Shown here: positions 52,234 through 61,069 of the stretch, piece by piece
How positions within the stretch are numbered: position 1 is the stretch's first letter
Layout: every line of letters starts with the position of its first letter
NCBI RefSeq assembly: GCF_009917385.1
Contig: NZ_QWLJ01000007.1
Span: forward strand, 1-64,000
Direction of reading: 5' to 3'
Source: Roseburia sp. 1XD42-34
Lineage (GTDB): Bacteria > Bacillota > Bacilli > Bacillales > Amphibacillaceae
DNA length: 64,000 nt
Translations under genes and position numbers: made by a program
The notes under the pieces: generated by a model
Told to the model about the DNA's origin: nothing
The model's input: the letters and a program-made list of their open reading frames with translations, nothing else
The model's database searches: none

Positions 52234-52903
52234 TGTGGATCGCATTTCCAAAACGTACAATAAACAAGCTATTTTCAGCAACCTATCCTTTTCCGTTCAC
52301 CCTGGAGAAATCATTGGCTTAGTAGGAGAAAATGGTGCAGGAAAATCAACTTTGCTTCAATTGCTGGCTACTTTACAGCGACCGACTACAGGAAGCATTC
52401 AATTGTATGATTGGTTCTATAAACAGCATCGCAAGCATGTACGGCGCTATATCGGGTTTGTACCACAGGATATTGCAATTTGGGAAAACTTTACGGTACG
52501 AGAAAATATGGTCTTCTTTGAAAAGTTAGCTTGGAAAAAGAAGTCTGAGAAAGAGTTAAAACAATTGTGTCTAGATATGAATTTAGACCGGTGGGATGAA
52601 AAAGTGCACACATTGTCAGGCGGGATGAAGCGAAAATTAAATTTAGCCATTAGCCTCATCCACGATCCAAATCTTATCCTGTTAGATGAGCCAACGGTAG
52701 GGATTGATTTAAAATCAAAAAAAGAAATTGCAGCTTACTTGAAAAAATTAACACAGGAAAAAGAAAAAATGGTCCTCTACACTTCTCACGATATGGATGA
52801 AATTAACGAATTGTGCACACGGGTTATTTGCATTGGTAAAGATCCGTTTTATAAAAATCTATTGCAGCAGGCTGGCAAAAAGATGATAAGTTTTGAAATC
52901 TGA
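52226..52903 (+). CDS. ABC transporter ATP-binding protein
   Basis: The start at ATG 52226 follows AGAAAGGACG and overlaps the permease stop; the longer open frame is rejected. The 225-aa protein has Walker A G-E-N-G-A-G-K-S-T-L, Q-loop V-P-Q-D-I-A, signature L-S-G-G-M-K-R, Walker B L-I-L-L-D-E-P-T-V-G and the H-loop T-S-H-D-M-D. These mark a complete ATPase of the DrrA/NatA group. It powers the two permeases just upstream. Confidence 0.93.
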   Translation: MLNVDRISKTYNKQAIFSNLSFSVHPGEIIGLVGENGAGKSTLLQLLATLQRPTTGSIQLYDWFYKQHRKHVRRYIGFVPQDIAIWENFTVRENMVFFEKLAWKKKSEKELKQLCLDMNLDRWDEKVHTLSGGMKRKLNLAISLIHDPNLILLDEPTVGIDLKSKKEIAAYLKKLTQEKEKMVLYTSHDMDEINELCTRVICIGKDPFYKNLLQQAGKKMISFEI

Positions 52904-52963
52904 TTGGCTAAAATACAAGGATGTAGTAAAATAGTAGGAGATAAACAGGAAGGAGAACGTGAT

Positions 52964-53578
52964 ATGGAGATTAGAGAGCTGCAAAAAATGATGCAATATG
53001 AAGCAATGTCTATCCTTACGTCTAATTCAAGTGGATTTTCTAGTCATTCTCCAATGATTGATCTCGCTTTTAAACAACTGTTACAAGAGCAGTTAAATAA
53101 AGCGAACGTGATGCAAGCTTCTAAAGCATTACAGCATAAAAACAATACATATCCATTTACCGGTCCGGTTACTAATGATTCGAAAGTTCCTTCAAGCAAC
53201 ACAGGAGATATTGATGCACTTATTCGAGATGCAGCAAACCAGTATCAAATAGATGAACGCCTCATTCGCTCTGTTATCCAGGCAGAATCCAATTTTAACC
53301 CCCATGCGCAAAGCAGCGCTGGAGCGCAAGGGTTAATGCAATTAATGCCAGCTACTGCAAGAGGCTTGGGTGTAGCAAATCCTTTTGATGCTTGGCAAAA
53401 TATTCAGGGTGGGGTGAAATATTTAAAGCAGATGATGCAACGGTATAACGGTAATACCGAATTAGCGTTGGCTGCCTATAATGCTGGACCAGGAAATGTA
53501 GATAAATATCAGGGAATTCCACCTTTTAAAGAAACGCAAAACTATGTTCAAAAAGTAATGAATGGTTATTTAGCCTAA
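52964..53578 (+). CDS. Lytic transglycosylase (SLT domain)
   Basis: The start at ATG 52964 has GGAAGGAG eight bases upstream. The 204-aa protein has no clear signal peptide. A linker of about 95 residues precedes a C-terminal Slt-type domain. The catalytic Glu is E108 in V-I-Q-A-E-S-N-F-N-P. G-A-Q-G-L-M-Q-L-M-P-A-T-A and A-Y-N-A-G-P-G-N-V follow, as in family 1 lytic transglycosylases. It cleaves peptidoglycan glycan strands. B. subtilis YjbJ is built the same way. The gene follows the ABC operon on the same strand, 60 bases after the ATPase. Export without a signal peptide is unexplained. Confidence 0.9.
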   Translation: MEIRELQKMMQYEAMSILTSNSSGFSSHSPMIDLAFKQLLQEQLNKANVMQASKALQHKNNTYPFTGPVTNDSKVPSSNTGDIDALIRDAANQYQIDERLIRSVIQAESNFNPHAQSSAGAQGLMQLMPATARGLGVANPFDAWQNIQGGVKYLKQMMQRYNGNTELALAAYNAGPGNVDKYQGIPPFKETQNYVQKVMNGYLA

Positions 53579-53654
53579 TGAAGGATAACAATAAACGTCT
53601 ACTCATTGAAGATTCACTTCTTTTCATTAATTATGAAGCGAAATGAACTCAAAT

Positions 53655-53700
53655 GAAAAAGAAATGGAGACATATAAAACAAGTCTTCATTTCTTTTTCA
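53655..53700. terminator. Bidirectional terminator between convergent genes
   Basis: AAAAAGAAATGGAGAC and GTCTTCATTTCTTTTT pair around a loop of about 13 bases. A- and T-runs lie on both sides. It ends the transglycosylase on the plus strand and ysdC on the minus strand. Confidence 0.8.
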
Positions 53701-53702
53701 TG

Positions 53703-54788
53703 TTAAGCAAGAATTAATTCATTAACTGTATTACGATCCAGCTTTTTAATTGTTTCCACGATTAATTTTACTGCATGATCAAAATCATCACGATGCAAGA
53801 TACCAGCATGCGTATGAATATATCGCGTCGCAATCGTAATCGATAAAGAGGGTACACCGTTTGCTGTTAGATGGATGGAACCAGAATCTGTTCCGCCACC
53901 AGCCATAGATGTATATTGATATGGAATATTGTTTTCTTCTGCAGTTTTTACAACAAGGTCGCGAACGCCTTTATGCGCTACCATAGAAGCATCATATAAC
54001 ACAATTTGTGGCCCTTTCCCTATCTTGCTATCTGCTTCATGATCCGAAACTCCTGGAGTGTCACCAGCTATCCCTACATCAACGCCAAACCCAATATCAG
54101 GTTTTATCGTATTAGCAGCTGTCTTAGCTCCACGAAGTCCGACTTCTTCTTGAACAGTTCCTACCCCGTAAACAATGTTAGGATGATTCTCCTCTTTTAG
54201 CTGCTTTAGCACTTCAATAGCAATCGCGCAGCCGATACGATTGTCCCAAGCTTTTGCTAATAATAGTTTTTCATTTTTTAATGGTGTAAACTCAAAATAA
54301 GGTACTACTGAATCTCCTGGTTTCACACCGAAGGACTCAGCTTCTTCTTTGCTAGAGGCACCGATATCAATAAACATATCTTTAATTTCAACTGGCTTTT
54401 TCCGCGCTTCTGCAGAAAGGATATGTGGCGGTTTTGATCCAATAACACCGGTTACATCCCCATTACTTCCCATAATCGTTACACGTTGGGCGAGCATAAC
54501 CTGGCTCCACCATCCTCCTGCTGTTTGAAAATAAACAAACCCTTTGTCGTCAATTCTTGTAACCATGAAGCCAATTTCATCTAGATGACCCGCAACCATG
54601 ATTTTCGGGCCATTTTCGTCGCCTGTTTTTTTGGCAATTAAGCTCCCTAAGTTATCGTATATTACTTCATCCGCATACGGAGAAATGTACTTGTTCATTA
54701 CATCACGAGCTTCTTTTTCATTACCTGGTATACCTTTTGCATCTGTTAAGTCTTTAAACATCGTTAACGTTTCGTCCAACTTTACCAT
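53703..54788 (-). CDS. ysdC: M42 family metallo-aminopeptidase
   Basis: This is a cytoplasmic zinc or cobalt aminopeptidase related to TET and glutamyl aminopeptidases, usually a dodecamer. The 361-aa protein shows the metal ligands in A-G-H-L-D-E-I-G-F (H68), W-D-N-R-I-G-C-A (bridging Asp near 182), Q-E-E-V-G-L-R-G (catalytic Glu and ligand near 214-215), G-V-D-V-G, and a late His in R-Y-I-H-T. GAAGAGGTGA precedes the ATG. B. subtilis ysdC lies in the same neighbourhood. Confidence 0.94.
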   Translation of the reverse strand: MVKLDETLTMFKDLTDAKGIPGNEKEARDVMNKYISPYADEVIYDNLGSLIAKKTGDENGPKIMVAGHLDEIGFMVTRIDDKGFVYFQTAGGWWSQVMLAQRVTIMGSNGDVTGVIGSKPPHILSAEARKKPVEIKDMFIDIGASSKEEAESFGVKPGDSVVPYFEFTPLKNEKLLLAKAWDNRIGCAIAIEVLKQLKEENHPNIVYGVGTVQEEVGLRGAKTAANTIKPDIGFGVDVGIAGDTPGVSDHEADSKIGKGPQIVLYDASMVAHKGVRDLVVKTAEENNIPYQYTSMAGGGTDSGSIHLTANGVPSLSITIATRYIHTHAGILHRDDFDHAVKLIVETIKKLDRNTVNELILA

Positions 54789-55051
54789 ATGTAGTCACCT
54801 CTTCATTAAATTAATTTCTATTATACCTCTTATTAGCGAAGTTTCAAAATCGTTAATACATCCCTAGTATGTCTACAAAAAATTCAATTCCACTGACGAA
54901 GAGAACACACCTTTTGATTAAACCACCTCGTCTCTTTATTTTAGCGAACTGACGGTTATTTTACTTAAAAGCTTCTCCAAATAAGCTTGCTGAATATCTA
55001 ATTCAGAAGTACCTAGTGTTGTTAGATTTATTTTCCCCTAATACGGATGTG

Positions 55052-55090
55052 GTTAACTGCAATTTATCCCATTTTGAAGAAAAAAGAACC
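55052..55090 (+). mobile_element. Second IS110 transposase scrap
   Basis: The plus strand reads L-T-A-I-Y-P-I-L-K-K-K-E-P. It matches 12877-12914 almost base for base (GTTAACTGCAATTTATC, then GAAAAAAGAACC). It is a fragment of the same transposase C-terminus at a second site. Confidence 0.6.
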
Positions 55091-55202
55091 CCTTTCCTAG
55101 ATAACCCCCTATGGAAACCAGCTGTTCTTCCTGTATGTAAGCCGCGAAATAACGTCTATTGTGTATAAGGCTATGATGGCGGTATATTTCTCGGCGCTAA
55201 AA

Positions 55203-55375
55203 AGAGAAACTTCAATCAGGGGGGGTTTCATCCATCTCCCATTGATTGTTAGTGCCATAATGGTATGGCTTAACAGACGCTTACGAAATAGGGGATTTAG
55301 GCGCTGTTATCTCGACTGGTTGCTGTACAGATTGACCAACTCCTAAAGTGGAAGTCTTACAGCAACTTAATATAC
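55203..55375. repeat. Dispersed repeat, copy 1
   Basis: Two blocks, AACTTCAATCA...CCATCTCCCATTGATTG (55208-55248) and AAAGTGGAAGTCTTACAGCA (55347-55366), recur at 61.07-61.29 kb. The second block recurs alone near 57.16 kb. The first block is itself a hairpin (CAATCA/TGATTG). Confidence 0.5.
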
Positions 55376-55771
55376 GAGATAAATGTAAATCACAATTTAT
55401 TTTTTACCTATTTTTAAATATCATGCTTCAAACACCAATTGAAAAATAAAAGGACATATAAATCGGCATTTCAATATGATACCCGCAATTCGAAGATGTT
55501 TCAGTACTTTCTACATCATCTGGTAGTTACTGAAGCAATATTATTTGCCATCACAATAAGAAACAGCCCTTGTGCTTGGTAGTTTTTTCAGGACAAGTAT
55601 ACTCTACCAAATGTGGGGGTGCTTCTTGAAGCTTTTTATCCAATGAACATATCTAGTTACCCAATGGGCTATGATGTATTTATTATTACACTGCAAAAGG
55701 TTGAGGTAACAAAGGTTTTTTATTTTTGAGACAGATGTCACTTTCAACAAATATGTCTGGACTGCCTTTAT

Positions 55772-56206
55772 TTATTTGCCAGATGAGCCAAATCCATTTT
55801 TGTCTCTAGCTGTGTTAGACAAATTGTCTGCTTGTACAGGTTTAACTTGTACTACTGGAGCAATAATCATCTGAGCAATTCTCATATGTTTTTCTATTGT
55901 AACATCCTCTTTCCCATGATTAATTAAAATCACCTTTATTTCACCTCTATATCCTTCATCAATAGTTCCAGGGCTATTTAAAACGGTAACCGAATGTTTT
56001 AAAGCTAAACCACTTCTAGGTCTAACTTGTGCCTCTGTCCCTTTAGGTAATTCAATTTGTATTCCAGTTCGAACTAATTCAGCTTCTCCAGACTTAATTA
56101 TCTTCTCCTCAATAGAAAATAAATCAAGACCAGCGTCCCCAACATTTGCACGAAACGGTAATTTTGCTTCTTCATCTATTAACTTAATTTTCAAATCGTA
56201 CTCCAT
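55772..56206 (-). CDS. dut: dUTP diphosphatase
   Basis: It hydrolyses dUTP to dUMP, keeping uracil out of DNA. The start is taken at ATG 56204-56206. All five trimeric dUTPase motifs are present in 144 aa: D-A-G-L-D-L-F-S (1), R-P-R-S-G-L-A (2), [12 protein letters not shown] (3), R-I-A-Q-M-I-I-A (4) and [10 protein letters not shown] (5). Motif 5 has K-N where R-G-x-G is usual, a mild variation. The gene stands alone between IS/repeat debris and ysdB. B. subtilis carries such genes in prophage regions (yosS, yncF), so a phage origin is possible. Confidence 0.93.
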   Translation of the reverse strand: MEYDLKIKLIDEEAKLPFRANVGDAGLDLFSIEEKIIKSGEAELVRTGIQIELPKGTEAQVRPRSGLALKHSVTVLNSPGTIDEGYRGEIKVILINHGKEDVTIEKHMRIAQMIIAPVVQVKPVQADNLSNTARDKNGFGSSGK

Positions 56207-56478
56207 TCGTATCACCCATTTTTTAAATTTATAGCACTAATCTTTTTATTTTGGTTAAAGATTAATCGTTAAATAAGGATTCATGTTTTACATACATAGC
56301 AACAATTGCTCCCTAGCTTAATTCTACAACTAAAGCTAAATATTTATCCACGAATACATCTTGGCTATCTACTCCTTTATTTGTTAAACATATCGAATTA
56401 TTTAACTGCCTTCCAATTCATAAGAAATCTTCCTTGCCTCTTCTTTTTAACGATTGTAACATGAAAAGTAAAAAATAG

Positions 56479-56505
56479 TGAAACCTTTAGATATATCGTT
56501 TCGTA
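56479..56505 (+). promoter_or_regulatory. Sigma-W promoter of ysdB
   Basis: TGAAAC (56479-56484) and CGTA (56502-56505) are separated by 17 bases, matching the sigma-W envelope-stress consensus. In B. subtilis ysdB belongs to the sigma-W regulon, which supports both calls. Confidence 0.88.
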
Positions 56506-56538
56506 TAATAAGGGAATAATAATCAGGGAGACGATAGT

Positions 56539-56931
56539 ATGATAGTCATTTTATTTCGTATACTGATTGTGCTTGCTTTGGCATTGCTTATATATACTTG
56601 GATTCAATATTATCGTAATCCCCAACGAAAATTGCAAATTGCTAAAGCAGAAGGAACTTATTATTTTTTAGACGAACCTAGTAATAGTAAAAAAAATCTC
56701 CAATTTGTGTATAAAGGATGTTTGTTTGAGGGTGAAAAATATGTGGGAACAACAGAGGATTCTTTTGAAGTTGTTAATATCCACGTAACAGCAAAGGATC
56801 CTCTTGAGCTTAGCGGTTTGCGAAGGGACGACTTATATTTCCTTGAAGAGGAAATATTAATTCGTTATCCCCACGCTAAAATTGAATGGAAACATCCGAT
56901 TAATCAATTGCTGATAAGTTCCATGGAATAA
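56539..56931 (+). CDS. ysdB: Sigma-W regulon protein YsdB
   Basis: The 130-aa protein has one N-terminal membrane helix (I-V-I-L-F-R-I-L-I-V-L-A-L-A-L-L-I-Y) followed by Y-R-N-P-Q-R-K-L and a soluble cytoplasmic part. F-V-Y-K-G-C-L-F-E-G-E-K-Y and I-R-Y-P-H-A-K-I-E-W-K-H-P lie in that part. This pattern fits YsdB of Bacillaceae, an envelope-stress protein of unknown mechanism. CAGGGAGACG precedes the ATG, and a sigma-W promoter lies 35 bases upstream. Confidence 0.87.
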   Translation: MIVILFRILIVLALALLIYTWIQYYRNPQRKLQIAKAEGTYYFLDEPSNSKKNLQFVYKGCLFEGEKYVGTTEDSFEVVNIHVTAKDPLELSGLRRDDLYFLEEEILIRYPHAKIEWKHPINQLLISSME

Positions 56932-57299
56932 TTAAAGCGAAAAACGCCATTCGATATAAATTTCCTTGCCTTCCTACTAATAAAAATTAAAAAGGCTCTT
57001 TTCGACGTGGGGCTATCGAATGTGAAGTTTTTTCTTGTCTTTAAAAAAGAAGCACACTTTTTCCATGTCATGCATTCTATTGTAGCATCTTTCCTATGCC
57101 GATCGAGATTTTACGTGCGCTATCTCCCACTTAGACTTTTTTGCGCTTACAAATCCTGAAGTGGGAGCTTTATGGCACCTTTAATGGGGGATACATGAAA
57201 AGTGGACATACGATTCATAATTCGTAAGCAAGTTTTTTCAGTTCGCGCTATGTGTGCTACCACAAACCAGCGATAGATAGATCTAGTGCTTTTTTTTCA
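56932..57299. other. Intergenic region with repeat block
   Basis: No gene is present. The segment 57122-57190 holds CTCCCACTT and AAGTGGGAG as an inverted pair, followed by CTTTATGGCACCTTTAAT. This matches the second block of the dispersed repeat. No clear terminator for either neighbour was seen. Confidence 0.4.
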
Positions 57300-57884
57300 T
57301 TAAGTGCCCTCCCTTGTTTGAATATGGAAAAATTCTTGCCATTTGATATAAATTTCTTTTCTGCGCAGCATATAGATGCACGGCAGCAAAATTAGGAAGC
57401 ATAAACCAATATATAACGGCGTTAAGTTAGAAATCCACTGACCGATGGAAGTATAAATAAACGCCAGAGGAATATTAGATAAAAACGATGATTTCGTATA
57501 ATCTTTCCAGCTTGACGATATTTCCAGTAAACATAAAGACAGCAAGTGAAAATGAATAAACGGAATAAGACGAAGCAGTGCTATTTGTGATGTTGTCAAA
57601 GCTGTTTGTTTACCTATCACTTTCTCCTTTACTTTTTGAAAGCGTTGCATAGACTTTGGCATTTTATACACAAAAAAATAAAATATAACGCTGGATAACG
57701 TGATTCCTATAAGCGAATACAGCGTTCCTGCAACAGCCCCAAATAGTATCCCACCTGAAATACAAATGAAAATTACCGGTAAGAAAAACAGCGGCCGTAG
57801 TAAATGAAAACTGATAAATAATATTGGAGCGAATAAGCCTCCTTTTTCAATGAAAGCCAATAGATAATTCCCCAAAAGTTCCAT
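57300..57884 (-). CDS. TVP38/TMEM64 (VTT domain) membrane protein
   Basis: The start at ATG 57882-57884 follows AGGAGG at six bases; codons further upstream are rejected. The 194-aa protein has about five hydrophobic helices. The VTT/SNARE-associated signature runs through H-L-L-R-P-L-F-F-L-P-V, G-G-I-L-F-G-A-V-A-G and L-L-R-L-I-P-F-I-H-F. DedA/VTT proteins are linked to membrane lipid flipping and envelope homeostasis. The exact role here is not known. It stands alone between ysdA and ysdB. Confidence 0.85.
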   Translation of the reverse strand: MELLGNYLLAFIEKGGLFAPILFISFHLLRPLFFLPVIFICISGGILFGAVAGTLYSLIGITLSSVIFYFFVYKMPKSMQRFQKVKEKVIGKQTALTTSQIALLRLIPFIHFHLLSLCLLEISSSWKDYTKSSFLSNIPLAFIYTSIGQWISNLTPLYIGLCFLILLPCIYMLRRKEIYIKWQEFFHIQTREGT

Positions 57885-58061
57885 GCTCTGCCTCCTCCTT
57901 GTTGAACTATTACAGATGACAAATCTCTGACAGTAGTACATGTATATGACAGGAGACGAGCCTTTATGACAAGAAAAAGGGATACGCCCACTATTTTAAG
58001 GTCTTCTAATATATATCATTTAGTTGAACAAACACTAACCAACTGTGTTTCTGTATAAAAA

Positions 58062-58343
58062 TCAAACTCCTAATGCCCATCTTAAATACACGATCCATAT
58101 GCAGTAACTAATAAATACCATCGGCACCCCGATGACGAAACGCTTATGTTTGGTTTTATGGCGGAAAATTTTCATTCCAAACCAAATTCCCAGCGCTCCA
58201 CCTAAAATCGCCAACATCCATAATGTCCGTTCTGGAATTCGATATTGTTGCTGTTTTGCTTTTTGCTTATCGACTCCCATGAACAAAAAAGCAATGCTAT
58301 TGACGCCAAGCAAATATAAAAAAATTGCATTCCAATTATCCAT
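58062..58343 (-). CDS. ysdA: DUF1294 family membrane protein
   Basis: The 93-aa protein has three hydrophobic segments. The DUF1294 signature is G-V-D-K-Q-K-A-K, then R-I-P-E-R-T-L-W-M-L-A-I-L-G-G-A-L-G, and M-K-I-F-R-H-K-T-K-H-K-R-F. The function is unknown. It lies downstream of rplT as in B. subtilis, where it is ysdA. The ATG has GAGAGGAA about nine bases upstream. Confidence 0.9.
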   Translation of the reverse strand: MDNWNAIFLYLLGVNSIAFLFMGVDKQKAKQQQYRIPERTLWMLAILGGALGIWFGMKIFRHKTKHKRFVIGVPMVFISYCIWIVYLRWALGV

Positions 58344-58745
58344 CCTACTTTTTTCCTCTCTGAGCTTTAACTTGGTTGCTGTCCAAACTACCTTTCGTGT
58401 ATGTATTCTAATTCATGAAACGGCCTCTAAATATCTCTACTATAGTAGGTTATCCCTTATGCTTTCAAAACATTAAGACTTCCATCCAAGGAACAAAGAC
58501 GCAGAGCGCCCGTTTAGCAACGTAGCAACTGGAACGAAGCAACTAAAGTTTTAGGAATCATGCTCCTGCAACAGAAGTATGCCGACGCCTGAGCGGCAAG
58601 CCCGTTTTAGTCGGCCTTCCTCTTAACCACGAACCGATGTGACTTATCGTAGGGCGATTCGTGAAGTTGCCTAGTTGCTGGGCGCTTAAGCGGGACGTGG
58701 CTATTCCGTTTTATCGGTGCCCCAAAGCCAAAATTTTTATACTTT
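58344..58745. other. Gene-free stretch between rplT and ysdA
   Basis: Over 400 bases with no gene. The right two-thirds are occupied by the structured GC-rich element at 58504-58688; the rest is AT-rich spacer. Confidence 0.4.
58504..58688. repeat. GC-rich palindromic intergenic element
   Basis: The outer ends are AGCGCCCGTTTAGCAAC (58505-58521) and GTTGCTGGGCGCT (58674-58687). They pair as AGCGCCC(n4)AGCAAC with GTTGCTGGGCGCT. Inside are further stems, for example CCGAC...GTCGG (58582-58614). There is no open frame. Length, ends and internal structure suggest a MITE-like or bcr-type dispersed repeat, or a structured RNA. Confidence 0.55.
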
Positions 58746-58749
58746 CTTA

Positions 58750-58798
58750 AAAAAAGGGACCCAAATACTTTGCAGTGGCAAAATATTTGGTCCCTTCT
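58750..58798 (-). terminator. Terminator of infC-rpmI-rplT
   Basis: On the minus strand AGGGACCAAATATTTTGCCA and its near-perfect complement form a stem of about 17 bp. It is followed by TTTTTTTAAG. It lies about 50 bases after the rplT stop. Confidence 0.85.
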
Positions 58799-58844
58799 AT
58801 TTCAATCAAGGGGGAAGAAAAAACCCGACGGATTGAAATTTAAC

Positions 58845-59201
58845 TTATTTTAATGCTTCTTTTGCTTTTGTTACTAATTGAGAAAAAGCTTTTTCATCAT
58901 TAATTGCTAAATCAGACAGCATTTTACGATTAATATCAATTCCAGCAACTTTCAAACCGTGCATTAGCTTGTTGTAAGACATATCGTTTAAGCGAGCAGC
59001 TGCATTAATACGGGAAATCCAAAGTTTACGGAAATCACGCTTTTTCTGTTTACGGTCACGATAAGCGTACTGACCTGATTTCATTACTTGTTGTTTCGCT
59101 GTTTTAAATAATGTTCTCTTTGAACCATAATAACCTTTAGCTAATTTAAGGACGCGTTTACGACGTTTACGCGTTACTGTTCCACCTTTAACACGTGGCA
59201 T
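58845..59201 (-). CDS. rplT: 50S ribosomal protein L20
   Basis: This is a primary 23S rRNA-binding protein needed for early 50S assembly. The 118-aa protein (usual 118-119) starts [16 protein letters not shown]. It carries [10 protein letters not shown] and the C-terminal globular part. L20 also represses its own operon by binding the infC leader. It is the last gene of infC-rpmI-rplT; rpmI ends 63 bases upstream. Confidence 0.98.
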   Translation of the reverse strand: MPRVKGGTVTRKRRKRVLKLAKGYYGSKRTLFKTAKQQVMKSGQYAYRDRKQKKRDFRKLWISRINAAARLNDMSYNKLMHGLKVAGIDINRKMLSDLAINDEKAFSQLVTKAKEALK

Positions 59202-59264
59202 AATAATTCCCTCCTAATACAAATCAAAAATAAATTTTACCGTTCCATTCATTCCAATGCTTGC

Positions 59265-59462
59265 TTATTTATAAGGAAGCATCGTTTTAATTCTTCTAAA
59301 ATCTCCAGCTGATACTGTAGTTGTTTTACGAAGTTTACGTTTCTGTTTTTGAGATTTATTTGCAAACATGTGGCTTGTATATGCATGCCCACGTTTTAAT
59401 TTTCCAGTACCTGTTTTCTGAAAGCGTTTCTGAGAACCTTTATGGGTTTTCATTTTTGGCAT
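59265..59462 (-). CDS. rpmI: 50S ribosomal protein L35
   Basis: This small basic 50S protein of 65 aa starts [14 protein letters not shown]. It ends with the usual basic stretch K-R-K-L-R-K-T and M-L-P-Y-K. GGAGG precedes the ATG. It sits between infC (56 bases) and rplT, the invariant order. Confidence 0.98.
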   Translation of the reverse strand: MPKMKTHKGSQKRFQKTGTGKLKRGHAYTSHMFANKSQKQKRKLRKTTTVSAGDFRRIKTMLPYK

Positions 59463-59518
59463 TGTGTTTTTCCTCCTTGTAACATATCTAACAGTCTCTC
59501 ATACGCAACAATTGCAAT

Positions 59519-60040
59519 TTATTTTTCACTTACTGGAGCAAGCATCATAAACATATTGCGACCTTCCATTTTTGGCTTTGTCTCTACAGTCGCAATGTCT
59601 TTTACTTCCTCAGCAAACCGATCAAGCACTTCTCGTCCTAATTCTTTATGCGTAATAGCGCGTCCGCGAAAACGAACAGCTGCTTTTACTTTATCGCCTT
59701 TTTCTAAGAATTTACGGGCATTTTTCAGCTTCGTTTCAAAGTCATGATCGCCAATTCCCGGGGTAAACCGAACCTCTTTCACGTTAATGACTTTTTGTTT
59801 TTTTCGTGCTTCTTTCTCTTTTTTCTGCTGCTCAAACCGGTACTTTCCGTAATCCATAATCCGACATACAGGCGGTTTAGCATTTGGAGCAACAAGCACT
59901 AAATCAAGGTTACGCTTTTGGGCAATTTCTAGAGCTTCCTGACGTGATTTCACTCCCAACTGATCCCCATTGGCATCAATTAGACGTACTTCTCGAGCAC
60001 GAATCTTCTCATTAACATTCATTTCCTTGCTAATTATCAT
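59519..60040 (-). CDS. infC: Translation initiation factor IF-3
   Basis: IF-3 binds the 30S subunit, checks start codons and splits ribosomes. The 173-aa protein has the two-domain form: N-terminal [13 protein letters not shown] and [14 protein letters not shown], a Lys-rich linker helix, and a C-terminal half with R-F-R-G-R-A-I-T-H and [11 protein letters not shown]. The start is a normal ATG (60038-60040) after GGAGGTGG, unlike the rare AUU start of B. subtilis and E. coli infC. The operon is under an L20-type leader. Confidence 0.97.
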   Translation of the reverse strand: MIISKEMNVNEKIRAREVRLIDANGDQLGVKSRQEALEIAQKRNLDLVLVAPNAKPPVCRIMDYGKYRFEQQKKEKEARKKQKVINVKEVRFTPGIGDHDFETKLKNARKFLEKGDKVKAAVRFRGRAITHKELGREVLDRFAEEVKDIATVETKPKMEGRNMFMMLAPVSEK

Positions 60041-60325
60041 CCACCTCCAAATATTTTCGCTGTGATCTTTTTTGACAAGCTACATTTCATCACAATGAGG
60101 CACTTAGCTAAGCTTAAGTCTTTAGACGCAGAATCTTGAAAAGTATTTTTCTTCAAGAGAAGCAAATTACTTCCTTCCCCACGTCCAAAAAAAGCGTGGG
60201 CAGTAAAGCACCCACACTTCTCCAATCGTCTATATGAATCGGTTAGAACCAGCCAACTGCCTGATGGCGTCGAACAGGTGAGAAGCGGGTGCTTCTACTT
60301 GTCTTTAGATCATTTAATTATCAAC
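60041..60325 (-). ncRNA. L20 leader of infC-rpmI-rplT
   Basis: The minus-strand leader between promoter and infC is about 285 bases. It contains a hairpin AGAAGC/GCTTCT near 60280-60296. Further down lies an intrinsic terminator GTGGG-TGCTTTACTG-CCCAC (60196-60215) followed by GCTTTTTTT. A ribosomal-protein-like hairpin GGACGTGGGG overlaps it. This matches the autoregulatory leader where L20 binding stabilises the terminator. The call is from layout and the recognisable terminator block, not from folding. Confidence 0.85.
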
Positions 60326-60331
60326 TACCTA

Positions 60332-60360
60332 AGAATAGCATATACATCGGATAATGTCAA
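60332..60360 (-). promoter_or_regulatory. Promoter of infC-rpmI-rplT
   Basis: On the minus strand TTGACA (60355-60360) and TATTCT (60332-60337) have a 17-base spacer. It fits a strong sigma-A promoter and sets the leader length at about 285 bases. Confidence 0.85.
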
Positions 60361-60365
60361 AAAAA

Positions 60366-60860
60366 GAATAAATAAAAAGTCTGACGCGTATTCATGGGAG
60401 CTCCTCTCACCTGTTAATTTTCTTTTATATAGCTCCTCATTTGAAAAAGCTTTTACGAATTGTCGCTTTTACTTGCGGTGGATATTCATTTCCTTTTCCG
60501 TGGCGGTCAACTTCCTCAAAAAAAGAGGTTTTATGTGTAATTTTCAGCTTTCCTCCAAGACTCAACTCACTACAAGTGAGTGGGTCGATCTTTCTTGGTG
60601 GGAATCCCATCTATTATATACGACCTATGCCGTTTGCTCCAGGAGGCTCCGTGTATATCCATTGCTTGTTAGCAATTTTAACGCTACCAAAAACTCCACT
60701 TAGATTTTTTACACAGCACTCACGCAGGAGCACCTTTCCCAAGGATAACTACCCATCATGTGGCGAGGCTTTTCAATTCGCCTCTCACCCTCATATATAA
60801 TATTCAAAAGTCTTTCTTTATCTTCCGAAGCTCCGTGTTCGGACAATCTTGCTACTCCAC
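60366..60860. other. Gene-free stretch upstream of the infC promoter
   Basis: Plus-strand frames of 119 and 141 codons overlap here, but they are Cys/Pro-rich, lack ribosome sites and contradict each other. I do not call them. A palindrome ACTCACTACAAGTGAGT lies near 60569-60585. The origin of this segment is unknown. Confidence 0.35.
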
Positions 60861-60992
60861 TCATCTAAAGGAAGTTTTTTTGCTATTAACCTTTCTCCTA
60901 ACGTTTTCACGAAATAGCCTTACAACCATATTTTTCCACAAGTATATTTCTGCTGTATTTCCACTTGCTATCGGTTTCCTAAATCCACGCAT
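60861..60992 (-). pseudogene. N-terminal remnant of an aminoglycoside-phosphotransferase-like kinase
   Basis: The ATG at 60990-60992 has GGAAG upstream. The 43-codon frame reads P-I-A-S-G-N-T-A-E-I-Y-L-W, then V-V-R-L-F-R-E-N. This is the nucleotide-binding loop of the APH/choline-kinase-like family (G-x-T-A-E-I-Y, then V-V-K-L-F). It stops at a TGA, and the following sequence does not continue the family clearly. It is a 5' scrap of a kinase gene, not functional. Confidence 0.45.
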
Positions 60993-61069
60993 AGCGCTTC
61001 CTCTTTTCTATTTCGCTACTTTTTGTAAATCTTGTTTATCGCAAAACATTCTATAGTTTTCTATTCACG

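Larger units (their letters stand above)
54789..55771. other. Long gene-free stretch with IS and repeat debris
   Basis: Nearly 1 kb with no intact gene. It contains the IS110 scrap at 55052-55090 and the dispersed repeat at 55203-55375. A 60-codon frame near 55161-55346 lies over the repeat and is not considered coding. Confidence 0.45.

Noticed and set aside
55161..55346. Plus-strand open frame of 61 codons
   Set aside because: It lies across the dispersed repeat and has no ribosome site or family.
60278..60800. Two overlapping plus-strand open frames (141 and 119 codons)
   Set aside because: They are Cys/Pro-rich, lack ribosome sites, overlap each other in different frames and lie partly over the infC promoter and leader.
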